Of a DNA stretch of 38,680 bases, positions 16,642 to 25,839 are shown piece by piece. The DNA is taken from contig NZ_CP114770.1 in the NCBI RefSeq assembly GCF_027359925.1, positions 1 through 38,680 on the forward strand, in the 5' to 3' direction. The DNA is from Hymenobacter canadensis. Lineage in GTDB: Bacteria; Bacteroidota; Bacteroidia; Cytophagales; Hymenobacteraceae. The translations under genes and the position numbers were made by a program. A model generated the notes under the pieces. The model did no database searches and was not told the DNA's origin. It worked only from the letters and a program-made list of their open reading frames with translations. Each line of letters begins with the position of its first letter. The first letter of the stretch is position 1.

Positions 16642-17282
16642 TGTACGCTTCCCTATTCGATAAGCCAATGGTAGGCAGAGGTTAAGCTGCTTGTTTAAAT
16701 TCGAGTGGGGTCATAAAATTCAAGGCTTGGTGTGGCCGTTGCGTGTTATAATCGTGCCGCCACTCGTCCACCAGCTGGCGCACATGGGCCAGTGAGCGAA
16801 ACAGGTGGGCGTCGAGCAGTTCGCGGCGAAACGAGCCGTTGAAGCGTTCGATATAGGCATTCTGCGTCGGCTTGCCGGGCTGAATCCAGTGCAGGATAAC
16901 GCCTTGCTGCTCACACCACTCGCTCAATTTGGCGCTGATGAACTCAGGCCCGTTGTCGGTGCGCAACTGCGCAGGACGGCCATAGCACTCGACTAAGCGC
17001 GTGAGCACCTGCACAACGCGACTGGCCGGCAAGGAAAAATCTATCTCCACGCCCAGCAGCTCGCGGTTGTAATCGTCGAGCACGTTCAAGGTCCGGAACC
17101 GGCGGCCATCGGTCAACACATCGCTCGTAAAGTCGAGCGACCAGCACCCGTTAGCGGCCTCGGGCACGGTCAAGGGCTGCTTCACGCGGGCGGGCAGGCG
17201 CTTTTTCAGGCGTCGAGGCAGGTTGAGCGCCAGGGCCCGATAGATGCGTAACGTGCGTTTATGGTTGATGATCAGTCCATTT
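16642..17282 (-). mobile_element. truncated IS407-like (IS3 family) copy
   Basis: This stretch shows no difference by eye from 37492-38132 of the complete element near the window end. It begins with the terminal repeat TGTACGCTTCCC at 16642. It stops at 17282, after which the two copies part completely. The orfA half and the second terminal repeat are missing, so it cannot move by itself. The lack of divergence suggests recent duplication. Confidence 0.9.
16682..17282 (-). pseudogene. 3' part of IS407-like orfB transposase
   Basis: The frame encodes the C-terminal two thirds of the OrfB in the full copy, from NGLIINHKRT to the end. It includes the catalytic core: SLDF with the first Asp, RTDNGPEF with the second Asp, and AYIERFNG with the Glu. 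The N-terminal part and its start signal are missing. An internal ATG at 17185 leaves an open frame of 167 codons, but such a product would lack the DNA-binding half. Confidence 0.85.
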
Positions 17283-17572
17283 ATGGTTATGTGGAATATG
17301 TTGAGCGATTTTATGCCTTATTATGGTTGCGAAGACATAAAATCACCTTAAGCTACAGTCGTAGCTGCTTCCATCGTCGGCACAGATTATTGGGCTGTAT
17401 TTCTATTTGGCTAGGGAAGGTATTCTGTCCAGCCGTTAAGGCGCTTGTAGCGAGTGGGCACTAGGGGTAGCGCAAGACTAAGAACAGAAATTCCCGTTAG
17501 GAAAATCTGAGCAGGTTCAGTGCCTCAAAAAACGTTCGTTTTACCGCTTCTGCCCCCACACGCCACGCCTAT
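17283..17572. other. stretch between truncated IS and transposon, with a possible IS3 orfB tail
   Basis: In the frame from 17282 the translation YGYVEYVERFY...LRRHKITLSY resembles the C-terminal end of IS3-type OrfB proteins (usually Y.E.FYNR.RRH..L.Y). It may be the far end of the element whose orfA relic lies at 16488. The last ~110 bp before 17573 probably were the upstream region of the decayed gene now at 29745, because the sequence joins across the transposon through the GCCTAT repeat. No intact gene is seen. Confidence 0.35.
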
Positions 17573-17600
17573 GGCCTTGGTTAAAAGTTTGGTGCAAAGG

Positions 17601-17745
17601 TTAAACGAACGGTCCAGTTGAGGGCTCCCATTGGAAGGCAGATAGGGCCTCTACATCAAAGCGAGTCTTTCAGAGCCTCGTCAGAGAAATCGAACTTCCC
17701 GTGCAGGTTGATGTGCTGCCAACTCAAGGGGCGAGATGCGGGGCG
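17601..17745 (-). pseudogene. 3' remnant of a diverged Tn3-family transposase
   Basis: On the minus strand the segment encodes LSWQHINLHGKFDFSDEALK, nearly the same as the C-terminus of the intact transposase here (VSWQHINLHGEFDFSDDALK). After a ~5-bp deletion near 17668 it continues in another frame as FDVEALSAFQWEPS to a TAA at 17601. The stop lies inside the terminal repeat, as in the intact copy. The many substitutions show that it comes from a related but different transposon, not from recent duplication of the one at 25812. Confidence 0.85.
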
Positions 17746-17815
17746 ATGGCTACGGCAGCTGGACGGGGTTTGCCTCCGCGACGCCAGGGCTTCCGCCTCA
17801 AATCCGGCTGCCTGC

Positions 17816-17959
17816 ATTTGCCCGGCGCTTCCGCGCCGGGACCTCGGCAGTCGGGTTCGTGACGGGGCTATAGCCCCTCCCGGCGGCCGGTCCGGCAAGG
17901 GCTAAAGCCCCAAAACCCCACTTCGCGCCGGCATCCCGGCGCGGAAGCGCCGGGCAAAT
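17816..17959. repeat. 26-bp perfect inverted repeat with REP-like hairpins
   Basis: The arms at 17816-17841 and 17934-17959 are exact reverse complements. Each arm is itself a hairpin (CCCGGCGC-TTCC-GCGCCGGG). Between them is the 14-bp palindrome GGGGCTATAGCCCC at 17864-17877. Such GC-rich nested palindromes are typical of REP or BIME-like intergenic repeats; copies elsewhere cannot be checked here. Confidence 0.8.
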
Positions 17960-18014
17960 CCATCAATAGTAGGTTGATGCGGAAGCCCTGCCGCGCCGGT
18001 AGCTCGTTTGGGGA

Positions 18015-18034
18015 CGCGAACTACAAAGTTCGCG
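18015..18034. repeat. short hairpin repeat
   Basis: CGCGAAC-TACAAA-GTTCGCG forms a 7-bp stem with a 6-base loop. It is of the same palindromic style as the preceding repeat and probably part of the same intergenic repeat block. Just downstream, 18066-18109 can form another imperfect hairpin (GAGGTA...TACCTC). Confidence 0.55.
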
Positions 18035-18327
18035 CTACTGTATAGCAGCCGGAGAACCGCTCTAATGAGGTAACAGGCAGGCCCGGTTGGGCTCCTGTCT
18101 GCTACCTCCCGGCGAGCTCCCTGGTGGGTGGGCGCCCGGCCGGCTACCCCGCCGCGCCACCGGGGCCGGGGCGGCTGCTTGCGGCGGCGGCGGCGCGGCG
18201 GCCGCCCCGGCCCCGGCCCCCCGCCCCCGCAAGGCAGGGCTGAAAGCGCGTAGCGCTCCAGGTGATGTACGGCGGTAGCGACGCCCTATTCGGCGGCTCG
18301 TCGTTGAACAACACCTTGGAACAATGC

Positions 18328-18383
18328 GCCCCAGTGGGCGAGCCGCCGCCGCCGCCACCCCCACTGGGGCGGGTTCTTTTTTT
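18328..18383 (+). terminator. rho-independent terminator upstream of the FG-GAP gene
   Basis: The arms GCCCCAGTGGG (18328-18338) and CCCACTGGGGC (18360-18370) are exact reverse complements, and TTCTTTTTTT follows at 18374-18383. It points rightwards, yet no plus-strand gene is recognised in the preceding 700 bp. The extremely GC-rich stretch 18110-18250 holds an open minus-strand frame of low-complexity Ala/Pro/Arg that I do not accept as a gene. Confidence 0.65.
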
Positions 18384-18472
18384 CCGGCCGTCGCGGCAGG
18401 TCTGCGCTCCCCGGCCGGCCCAGCTAACCTCGTGAGCGGCCGGATTTTGTCGGCAGCTAACTGTGGTGGTTA

Positions 18473-18505
18473 TTTGGTGAGCGGATAGGACGATTCGTAC
18501 CTTTA
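18473..18505 (+). promoter_or_regulatory. candidate promoter of the FG-GAP gene
   Basis: TTTG at 18473-18476, a 21-bp spacer and TACCTTTA at 18498-18505 fit the Bacteroidota promoter pattern TTTG-N19-21-TAnnTTTG with one mismatch. It lies after the terminator and about 95 bp before the chosen ATG. Confidence 0.4.
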
Positions 18506-18600
18506 TCGAAAATGTAAAATTCTCACTATTTACTGGGCATCATTAGCGTTTGCTTTTGTCCTGGCCTTCACCCCCGGACCTGGCACGTCTGCGCACTGTA

Positions 18601-21600
18601 ATGATGCACTTCTATTCTTTGGCCGCCCGCGCGGCGCGGCCCGCCCTGCTGGGCACTTTCCTTGCGCTGCTGGCGTGGCTGCTGCCGGGCACGGCGGGGG
18701 CGCAGGCCATCACGGGCTTCACGCCCGTGAGCGGGCCGGTGGGCACGAGCGTGACGCTCACGGGCACGGGCTTCAACGCCACGGCGGCCCAGAACGTGGT
18801 GTTCTTCGGGGCTACGCAGGCGGCCGTGACGGCGGCCAGCCCGACGAGCCTGACCGTGACCGTGCCGCCGGGCACCACCTACCAGTACCCTACCGTGACC
18901 AACCTGGCCACGGCCCTGACGGCCTACGCCGCCCAGCCCTTCGTCGTGACCCTGAACGGAACCGTGGCCTTCGCGGCCAAAGCCGACTTTGCCACCGGCA
19001 CGGACCCCTACTCGGTGGCCATCGGGGATGTGAACGGGGACGGCAAGCCCGACCTGGTCGTGGCCAACGCGGGCAGCAACACGGTGTCGGTGCTGCGCAA
19101 CACGAGCACGGCCGGCACGGTCAGCTTCGCGGCCAGAGTCAACTTTGCCACCGGCACGAATCCCCTCTCGGTGGCCATCGGGGACGTGGACGGGGACGGC
19201 AAGCCCGACCTGGCCGTGGCCAACGTTGGCAGCAACACGGTGTCGGTGCTGCGCAACACGAGCACGGCGGGCACAGTTAGCTTCGCGGCCAGAGTCAACT
19301 TTGCCACCGGCGCGAATCCCCGCTCGGTGGCCATCGGGGACGTGAACGGGGACGGCCAGCCCGACCTGGCCACGGCCAACTTCTTCAGCAACACGGTGTC
19401 GGTGCTGCGCAACACGGGGGCGGCGGGCACGGTCAGCTTTGCGGCCAAAGCCGACTTTGCCACCGGCGGCAGTCCCTACTCGGTGGCCATGGGGGACGTG
19501 ACCGGGGACGGCCAGCCCGACCTGGCCGTGGCCAACTCCAACAGCAACACGGTGTCGGTGCTGCGCAACACGGGGGCGGCGGGCACGGTCAGCTTCGCGG
19601 CTAGTGCCGACTTTGCCACCGGCGACAGTCCCCGCTCGGTGGCCATCGGGGACGTGACCGGGGACGGCAAGCCCGACCTGGCCACGGCCAACTTCTTCAG
19701 CAACACGGTGTCGGTGCTGCGCAACACGGGGTCGACCGGCGCGGTCAACTTCGCGGCCAGAGTCAACTTTGCCACCGGCACGAATCCCGTCTCGGTGGCC
19801 ATCGGGGACGTGGACGGGGACGGCAAGCCCGACCTGGCCGTGGCCAACTCCAACTCCACCAGCAACACGGTGTCGGTGCTGCGCAACACGGTGTCGGCGG
19901 GCACGGTCAGCTTCGCGGCCAAAGCCGACGTTGCCACCGGCAGCCTTCCCCTCTCGGTGGCCATCGGGGACATGGACGGGGATGGCAATCCCGACCTGGC
20001 CACGGCCAACGACGGCAGCAACACGGTGTCGGTGCTGCGCCAGGTGCCGCTGGCCATTACGGGCTTCACGCCCGCGAGCGGGCCGGTGGGCACGAGCGTG
20101 ACCCTCACGGGCACGGGCTTCAACGCCACGGCGGCCCAGAACGTGGTGTTCTTCGGGGCCACGCAGGCGGCCGTGACGGCGGCCAGCCCCACCAGCCTGA
20201 CCGTGACCGTGCCGCTGGGCACCACCTACCAGTACCCCAGCGTGACCAACCTGGCCACGGCCCTGACGGCCTACGCCGCCCAGCCCTTCGTCGTGACCCT
20301 GAACGGGGCCGTGGCCTTCGCGGCCAAAGCCGACGTTGCCACCGGCGGCAGTCCCTATTCGGTGGCCATCGGGGACGTGGACGGGGACGGCAAGCCCGAT
20401 CTGGCCGTGGCCAACTCCTTCAACAACACGGTGTCGGTGCTGCGCAACACGAGCACGGCCGGCACGGTCAGCTTCGCAGCCAAAGCCGACTTTACCACCG
20501 GCCCGAATCCCTTTTCGGTGGCCATCGGGGACGTGGACGGGGACGGCAAGCCCGACCTGGCCGTGGCCAACGCCAACTTCAGCGGCACGGTGTCGGTGCT
20601 GCTCAACACGAGCACGGCGGGCACGGTCAGCTTCGCCCCCAGAGCCGACTTTGCCACCGGCAGCTATCCCGTCAGGGTGGCCATCGGGGACGTGAACGGG
20701 GACGGCCAGCCCGACCTGGCCGTGGCCAACTCCAACACCAGCGGCACGGTGTCGGTGCTGCGCAACACGGGGGCGGCGGGCACGCTCAGCTTCGCGGCCA
20801 AAGCCGACTTTGCCACCGGCAACGGTCCCACCTCGGTGGCCATCGGGGACGTGGACGGGGACGGCCAGCCCGACCTGGTCGTGGCCAACTCCAGCAACAC
20901 GGTGTCGGTGCTGCGCAACACGGGGGCGGCGGGCACGGTCAACTTCGCGGCCAAAGCCGACTTTGCCACTGGCAACTATCCCTACTCGGTGGTCATCGGG
21001 GACGTGGATGGGGACGGCCAGCCCGACTTGGCCGTGGCCAACTACTTCAGCAACACGGTGTCGGTGCTGCGCAACACGGCGGCGGCGGGCACGGTCAGCT
21101 TCGCGGCCAAAGCCGACTTTGCCACCGGCAGCCGTCCCACCTCGGTGGCCATCGGGGACGTGGACGGGGACGGCCAGCCCGACCTGGCCACGGCCAACTA
21201 CGATAACGCCACGGTGTCGGTGCTGCGCAACACCGGGGCGGCGGGCACGGTCGGCTTCGCGGCCAAAGCCGACTTTGTCACCGGCAGCTATCCCCGCTCG
21301 GTGGCCATCGGGGACGCGGACGGGGACGGCAAGCCCGACCTGGCCGTGACCAACGCGGGCAGCAGCACGTTGTCGGTGCTGCGCCAGGTGATTCCGCCGC
21401 CCACCATCACCAGCTTCACGCCCGCGAGCGGGCCGGTGGGCACTGCTGTGACCCTCACGGGCATGGGCTTCAACGCCACGGCGGCCCAGAACGTGGTGTT
21501 CTTCGGGGCTACGCAGGCGGCCGTGACGGCGGCCAGCCCCACCAGCCTGACCGTGACGGTGCCGCTGGGCACCACCTACCAGTACCCCAGCGTGACCAAC

Positions 21601-24600
21601 CTGACCACGGCCCTGACGGGCTACGCCGCCCAGCCCTTCGTCGTGACCCTGAACGGGACCGGGGCCTTCGCGGTCAAAGCCGACGCGGCCACCGGCGCGA
21701 CTCCCTACTCGGTGGCCATCGGGGACGTGAACGGGGACGGCCAGCCCGACCTGGCCGTAGTCAACGAAGGTAGCAACACGGTGTCGGTGCTGCGCAACAC
21801 GAGCACGGCGGGCACGGTCAGCTTCGCGGCCAAAGCCGACTTTGCCACAGGCACGAATCCCTATTCGGTGGCCATTGGGGACGTGGACGGGGACGGCCAG
21901 CCCGACCTGGCCGTGGCCAACGCCAACAGCAACACGGTGTCGGTGCTGCGCAACACGAGCACGGCGGGCACGGTCAGCTTCGCGGCCAAAGCCGACTTTG
22001 CCACCGGCGACAGTCCCAACTTGGTGGCCATCGGGGACGTGAACGGGGACGGCAAGCCCGACCTGGCCGTGGCCAACGCCAACAGCAACACGGTGTCGGT
22101 GCTGCGCAACACGGGGGCGGCGGGCGCGGTCAGCTTCGCGGCCAGTGCCGACTTTGCCACCGGCAACGGTCCCTTTTCGGTGGCCATGGGGGACGTGACC
22201 GGGGACGGCCAGCCCGACCTGGCCACGGCTAATTACGGCAGCAACACGGTGTCGGTGCTGCGCAACACGAGCACGGCGGGCGCGGTCAGCTTCGCGGCCA
22301 AAGCCGACTTTGCCACCGGCAACGGTCCCTCTTCGGTGGCCATCGGGGACGCGGACGGCGACAGCCAGCCCGACCTGGTCGTGGCCAATTACGGCAGCAA
22401 CACGGTGTCGGTGCTGCTTAACACGAGCACGGCGGGCGCGGTCAGCTTCGCGGCCAAAGCTGACTTTGCCACCGGCAACAGTCCCTATTTGGCGGCCATC
22501 GGGGACGTGGATGGGGACGGCAAGCCCGACCTGGCCGTGGCCAACGCCAACAGCAACACGGTGTCGGTGCTGCGCAACACGGGGGCGGCCGGCGCGGTCG
22601 GCTTCGCGGCCAAAGCCGACGTTGCCACCGGCACGGGGCCCGTCTCGGTGGCCATCGGGGACGTGGATGGGGATGGCAAGCCCGACCTGGCCGTGGCCAA
22701 CTCCAGCGGCAACACGGTGTCGGTGCTGCGCCAGTTGACTCCGCCGCCCACCATCACGGGCTTCACGCCCGCGAGCGGGCCGGTGGGCACGAGCGTGACC
22801 TTCACGGGCACGGGCTTCAACGCCACGGCAGCCCAGAACGTGGTGTTCTTCGGGGCCACGCAGGCGGCCGTGACGGCGGCCAGCCCGACGAGCCTGACCG
22901 TGACCGTGCCGCCGGGCACCACCTACCAGTACCCCAGCGTGAGCAACTTGGCCACGGCCCTGACGGCCTACGCCGCCCAGCCCTTCGTCGTGACCCTGAA
23001 CGGGGCCGGGGCCTTCGCGGTCAAAGCCGACGCGGCCACCGGCGCGACTCCCTACTCGGTGGCCATCGGGGACGTGGACGGGGACGGCAAGCCCGACCTG
23101 GCCGTGGCCAACTACGGTAGCAACACGGTGTCGGTGCTGCGCAACACGAGCACGGCGGGCGCGGTCAGCTTCGCGGTCAAAGCCGACTTTGCCACCGGCA
23201 ACGGTCCCTATTCGGTGGCCATTGGGGACGTGGACGGGGACGGCAAGCCCGACCTGGCCGTGGCCAACTACGGCAGCAACACGGTGTCGGTGCTGCGCAA
23301 CACGGGGGCGGCGGGCACGGTCGGCTTCGCGGCCAAAGCCGACTTTGCCACTGGCACGAATCCCTATTCGGTGGCCATTGGGGACGTGAACGGGGACGGC
23401 CAGCCCGACCTGGCCGTGGCCAACTCCACCAGCAGCACGGTGTCGGTGCTGCGCAACACGGGGGCGGCCGGCGCGGTCGGCTTCGCGGCCAAAGCCGACT
23501 TTGCCACCGGCAACGGTCCCTATTCGGTGGCCATCGGGGACGTGAACGGGGACGGCCAGCCCGACCTGGCCGTGGCCAACTACTTCAGCAACACGGTGTC
23601 GGTGCTGCGCAACACGGCGGCGGCGGGCACGGTCGGCTTCGCGGCCAAAGCCGACTTTGCCACCGGCAGCCGTCCCACCTCGGTGGCCATCGGGGACGTG
23701 AACGGGGACGGCCAGCCCGACCTGGCCGTGGCCAACGCCACCAGCAACACGGTGTCGGTGCTGCGCAACACGGGGGCGGCCGGCGCGGTCGGCTTCGCGG
23801 CCAAAGCCGACTTTGCCACCGGCAACAGTCCCGATTTGGTGGCCATCGGGGACGTGAACGGGGACGGCCAGCCCGACCTGGCCGTGGCCAACTCCGCCAG
23901 CAACACGGTGTCGGTGCTGCGTAACACGGGGGCGGCCGGCGCGGTCGGCTTCGCGGCCAAAGCCGACGTTGCCACCGGCGCGGGTCCCTTTTCGATGGCC
24001 ATTGGGGACGTGGACGGGGATGGCCAGCCCGACCTAGCCACGGCCAACGCCACCAGCAGCACGGTGTCGGTGCTGCGCCAGGTGCCACCCGCCCCGATCA
24101 TCACCAGCTTCACGCCCGTGAGCGGGCCGGTGGGCACGCGCGTCACCATCACGGGCATCAACCTGGGCAGCGCCAGCAACGTGCGCTTCAACGGCACGGC
24201 CCAGACGGTTTTCACCAGCAACAGCGCCACCCAGCTGGTGCTCAACGTGCCGGCCGGGGCCACTACCGGCACCCTCACCGTGACCACGCCCGGCGGCACC
24301 AGCGCGGCCAGCAGCCAGACGTTCACGGTAGTGCCGCCCCCCACGGTCACGGGCGTGAGCCCGGCGGCCGAGCTGCCCGGCACGGTGGTGACCCTCACGG
24401 GCACGGGCTTCACGGCCGGCAGCACGGTGAGCTTCGGCGGCACGGCCGCCGCCAGCGTCAGCGTCGTGTCGGCCACCACGCTCACGGCCACCGTGCCAGC
24501 CAGCCTGGCCGCCGGCAGCGCCCCGGTAAGCGTAACGACGGGGGACGGCACCAGCGCTACCCAGCCCTTCAGCGTGCTGGCCGTGTACGACGGCGGCAGC

Positions 24601-25653
24601 GTGGGGGCCTGTGCCGCTGCCGTGCCGGCCACGGCCAGCCTGAACGACGGGGCCTGGCACTACCTGCTCAGCGCCACGGGCCAGGTAGTGGCGGCCTACA
24701 ACTACAGCGGCGCGAGCCTGGGCAACCTGGCCATTGAACTGCTGCGGGCCGATGCCGCTCAGCCCGTGCGCCGCGACCCGCGCAACCGCGCCTACCTCGA
24801 CCGCAACTGGCACCTGACGGCCAGCGCCGGCCGCTTCGACGGGCGCAGCGTGCAGCTGCGCCTCTACGGCCTGGCCGCCGAGCAGGCCCGCCTGCAGGCG
24901 GCCGACCCGGCCGCCACGCTGGCCGGGCTCAACGCCACGCAGTACAGCGGGGCTAACGAAGACTGCAGCCTGGCCAACAACGTGGCCAGCGCCGAGCACC
25001 GCACCCTGGCCGCCCCGGCCAGCGCGCCGGCCGGCACCGGCTGGTTCGTGGCCGAGCTCACGGTGGCCGACCACTTCTCGGAGTTCTACCTCACCAGCAG
25101 CGCCACCCCGCTGCCCGTGGAGCTGACGGCCTTCACGGCCCAGGCCAGCGGCCCCAGAGCCGTACGCCTGGCCTGGACCACCGCCTCGGAAAAGAACAGC
25201 CAGCAGTTCGACGTAGAGCGCAGCCTGAACGGCACCCGCTTCGAGCGCCTCGGCACGGTGGCCGCCGCCGGCAGCAGCACCAGCCCCCGCAGCTATGGCT
25301 TCAACGACAACCAGGTCCCCCGGACCCTAAGTCCCCAAGTCCCCCTTTACTACCGCCTGAAGCAGGTCGATGCCGACGGCACGTTTAGCTACTCGCCGGT
25401 GCGGGTGGTGACGCTGGCGGGCGCCGCTGAGGGGCTGGCCCTGTACCCGAACCCGGCCCACGGTGGCGGGGCCACCCTCACGGGCGCGCAGCCCGGCACG
25501 GTGGTCACGGTGCACGATGCGTTGGGCCGCCTCGTGGCCTCGGCGACTGCCGATGCCACGGGCACGGCCGCGCTGGCGCGGCCGGCCGGGCTGCCGGTGG
25601 GCGTGTACGTGGTGCGCAGCGGGGGCAAAGCCCTGCGCCTGACGGTGGAGTAA
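18601..25653 (+). CDS. giant secreted FG-GAP (VCBS)/IPT repeat protein with T9SS sorting domain
   Basis: 2350 aa from the tandem ATG at 18601. The open frame reaches back to a TTG at 18550, but the ATG gives a proper signal peptide ending PGTAGAQA. Four blocks follow, each one IPT/TIG domain (GFTPxSGPVGTxVTLTG) plus seven ~51-residue FG-GAP repeats, 28 in all. Each repeat has GDVDGDGKPDLAVAN, whose D-x-D-x-D-G spacing is the calcium-binding loop of FG-GAP/VCBS units. Seven units make one beta-propeller, so four propellers are expected. Two further IPT domains (24100-24580) come next, then a unique ~170-aa region, an Fn3-like domain (PLPVELTAFTAQ, YYRLKQVDADG) and a type A T9SS signal (LYPNPAHGG, LPVGVYVVRSGG). 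It is probably a surface adhesin or binding protein needing calcium. GC is much higher than in the RCC1-Rhs region, consistent with separate origin. Confidence 0.92.
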   Translation: MMHFYSLAARAARPALLGTFLALLAWLLPGTAGAQAITGFTPVSGPVGTSVTLTGTGFNATAAQNVVFFGATQAAVTAASPTSLTVTVPPGTTYQYPTVTNLATALTAYAAQPFVVTLNGTVAFAAKADFATGTDPYSVAIGDVNGDGKPDLVVANAGSNTVSVLRNTSTAGTVSFAARVNFATGTNPLSVAIGDVDGDGKPDLAVANVGSNTVSVLRNTSTAGTVSFAARVNFATGANPRSVAIGDVNGDGQPDLATANFFSNTVSVLRNTGAAGTVSFAAKADFATGGSPYSVAMGDVTGDGQPDLAVANSNSNTVSVLRNTGAAGTVSFAASADFATGDSPRSVAIGDVTGDGKPDLATANFFSNTVSVLRNTGSTGAVNFAARVNFATGTNPVSVAIGDVDGDGKPDLAVANSNSTSNTVSVLRNTVSAGTVSFAAKADVATGSLPLSVAIGDMDGDGNPDLATANDGSNTVSVLRQVPLAITGFTPASGPVGTSVTLTGTGFNATAAQNVVFFGATQAAVTAASPTSLTVTVPLGTTYQYPSVTNLATALTAYAAQPFVVTLNGAVAFAAKADVATGGSPYSVAIGDVDGDGKPDLAVANSFNNTVSVLRNTSTAGTVSFAAKADFTTGPNPFSVAIGDVDGDGKPDLAVANANFSGTVSVLLNTSTAGTVSFAPRADFATGSYPVRVAIGDVNGDGQPDLAVANSNTSGTVSVLRNTGAAGTLSFAAKADFATGNGPTSVAIGDVDGDGQPDLVVANSSNTVSVLRNTGAAGTVNFAAKADFATGNYPYSVVIGDVDGDGQPDLAVANYFSNTVSVLRNTAAAGTVSFAAKADFATGSRPTSVAIGDVDGDGQPDLATANYDNATVSVLRNTGAAGTVGFAAKADFVTGSYPRSVAIGDADGDGKPDLAVTNAGSSTLSVLRQVIPPPTITSFTPASGPVGTAVTLTGMGFNATAAQNVVFFGATQAAVTAASPTSLTVTVPLGTTYQYPSVTNLTTALTGYAAQPFVVTLNGTGAFAVKADAATGATPYSVAIGDVNGDGQPDLAVVNEGSNTVSVLRNTSTAGTVSFAAKADFATGTNPYSVAIGDVDGDGQPDLAVANANSNTVSVLRNTSTAGTVSFAAKADFATGDSPNLVAIGDVNGDGKPDLAVANANSNTVSVLRNTGAAGAVSFAASADFATGNGPFSVAMGDVTGDGQPDLATANYGSNTVSVLRNTSTAGAVSFAAKADFATGNGPSSVAIGDADGDSQPDLVVANYGSNTVSVLLNTSTAGAVSFAAKADFATGNSPYLAAIGDVDGDGKPDLAVANANSNTVSVLRNTGAAGAVGFAAKADVATGTGPVSVAIGDVDGDGKPDLAVANSSGNTVSVLRQLTPPPTITGFTPASGPVGTSVTFTGTGFNATAAQNVVFFGATQAAVTAASPTSLTVTVPPGTTYQYPSVSNLATALTAYAAQPFVVTLNGAGAFAVKADAATGATPYSVAIGDVDGDGKPDLAVANYGSNTVSVLRNTSTAGAVSFAVKADFATGNGPYSVAIGDVDGDGKPDLAVANYGSNTVSVLRNTGAAGTVGFAAKADFATGTNPYSVAIGDVNGDGQPDLAVANSTSSTVSVLRNTGAAGAVGFAAKADFATGNGPYSVAIGDVNGDGQPDLAVANYFSNTVSVLRNTAAAGTVGFAAKADFATGSRPTSVAIGDVNGDGQPDLAVANATSNTVSVLRNTGAAGAVGFAAKADFATGNSPDLVAIGDVNGDGQPDLAVANSASNTVSVLRNTGAAGAVGFAAKADVATGAGPFSMAIGDVDGDGQPDLATANATSSTVSVLRQVPPAPIITSFTPVSGPVGTRVTITGINLGSASNVRFNGTAQTVFTSNSATQLVLNVPAGATTGTLTVTTPGGTSAASSQTFTVVPPPTVTGVSPAAELPGTVVTLTGTGFTAGSTVSFGGTAAASVSVVSATTLTATVPASLAAGSAPVSVTTGDGTSATQPFSVLAVYDGGSVGACAAAVPATASLNDGAWHYLLSATGQVVAAYNYSGASLGNLAIELLRADAAQPVRRDPRNRAYLDRNWHLTASAGRFDGRSVQLRLYGLAAEQARLQAADPAATLAGLNATQYSGANEDCSLANNVASAEHRTLAAPASAPAGTGWFVAELTVADHFSEFYLTSSATPLPVELTAFTAQASGPRAVRLAWTTASEKNSQQFDVERSLNGTRFERLGTVAAAGSSTSPRSYGFNDNQVPRTLSPQVPLYYRLKQVDADGTFSYSPVRVVTLAGAAEGLALYPNPAHGGGATLTGAQPGTVVTVHDALGRLVASATADATGTAALARPAGLPVGVYVVRSGGKALRLTVE
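18709..24099 (+). repeat. four tandem ~1.35-kb super-repeats inside the FG-GAP gene
   Basis: The IPT start codons lie at 18709, 20056, 21406, 22753 and 24100, giving unit lengths of 1347, 1350, 1347 and 1347 bp. Each unit holds seven ~153-bp FG-GAP repeats, highly similar within and between units. Such arrays recombine easily and are prone to assembly collapse. Confidence 0.9.
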
Positions 25654-25660
25654 GAGCCCG

Positions 25661-25728
25661 CCGCCGGCACCCTAAAAAAAGCCGCCGTCCCCGTCCGGGG
25701 GCGGCGGCTTTTTTTAGGGTGCCGGCGG
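25661..25728. terminator. strong bidirectional terminator after the FG-GAP gene
   Basis: Two 27-bp arms (25661-25687 and 25702-25728) are exact reverse complements. They contain A7 on the left and T7 on the right. The inner GCCGCCG/CGGCGGC stem with a CCCC-GT-CC-GGGG tip, followed by T7, is a classical rho-independent terminator. The mirrored A7 lets it stop transcription from either side, here between the FG-GAP gene and the convergent tnpA. Confidence 0.9.
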
Positions 25729-25839
25729 GCCGGGCCCCCGCATCAACATGCGATGCCGCCGCGTGGCCCCGGCCGGTACCTTTACGGCGGTACCGGTCTG
25801 GCCCGAATACCGGCCTTGGTTAAAAGTTTGGCACAAAAT

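Noticed and set aside
18062..18364. 100-aa minus-strand frame in the GC-rich block
   Set aside because: Low-complexity Ala/Pro/Arg/Gly sequence caused by base composition and overlapping a terminator; no domain.
18960..24090. Regular repeats that could be mistaken for a CRISPR array
   Set aside because: The repeats are in frame, encode FG-GAP units, have no unique spacers and no cas genes are present.
18612..25670. Many long open frames on the minus strand and in shifted plus frames inside the FG-GAP gene
   Set aside because: They are shadows of a GC-rich repetitive gene: they repeat with the same period, lack starts in good context and have Ala/Arg/Pro low-complexity composition.
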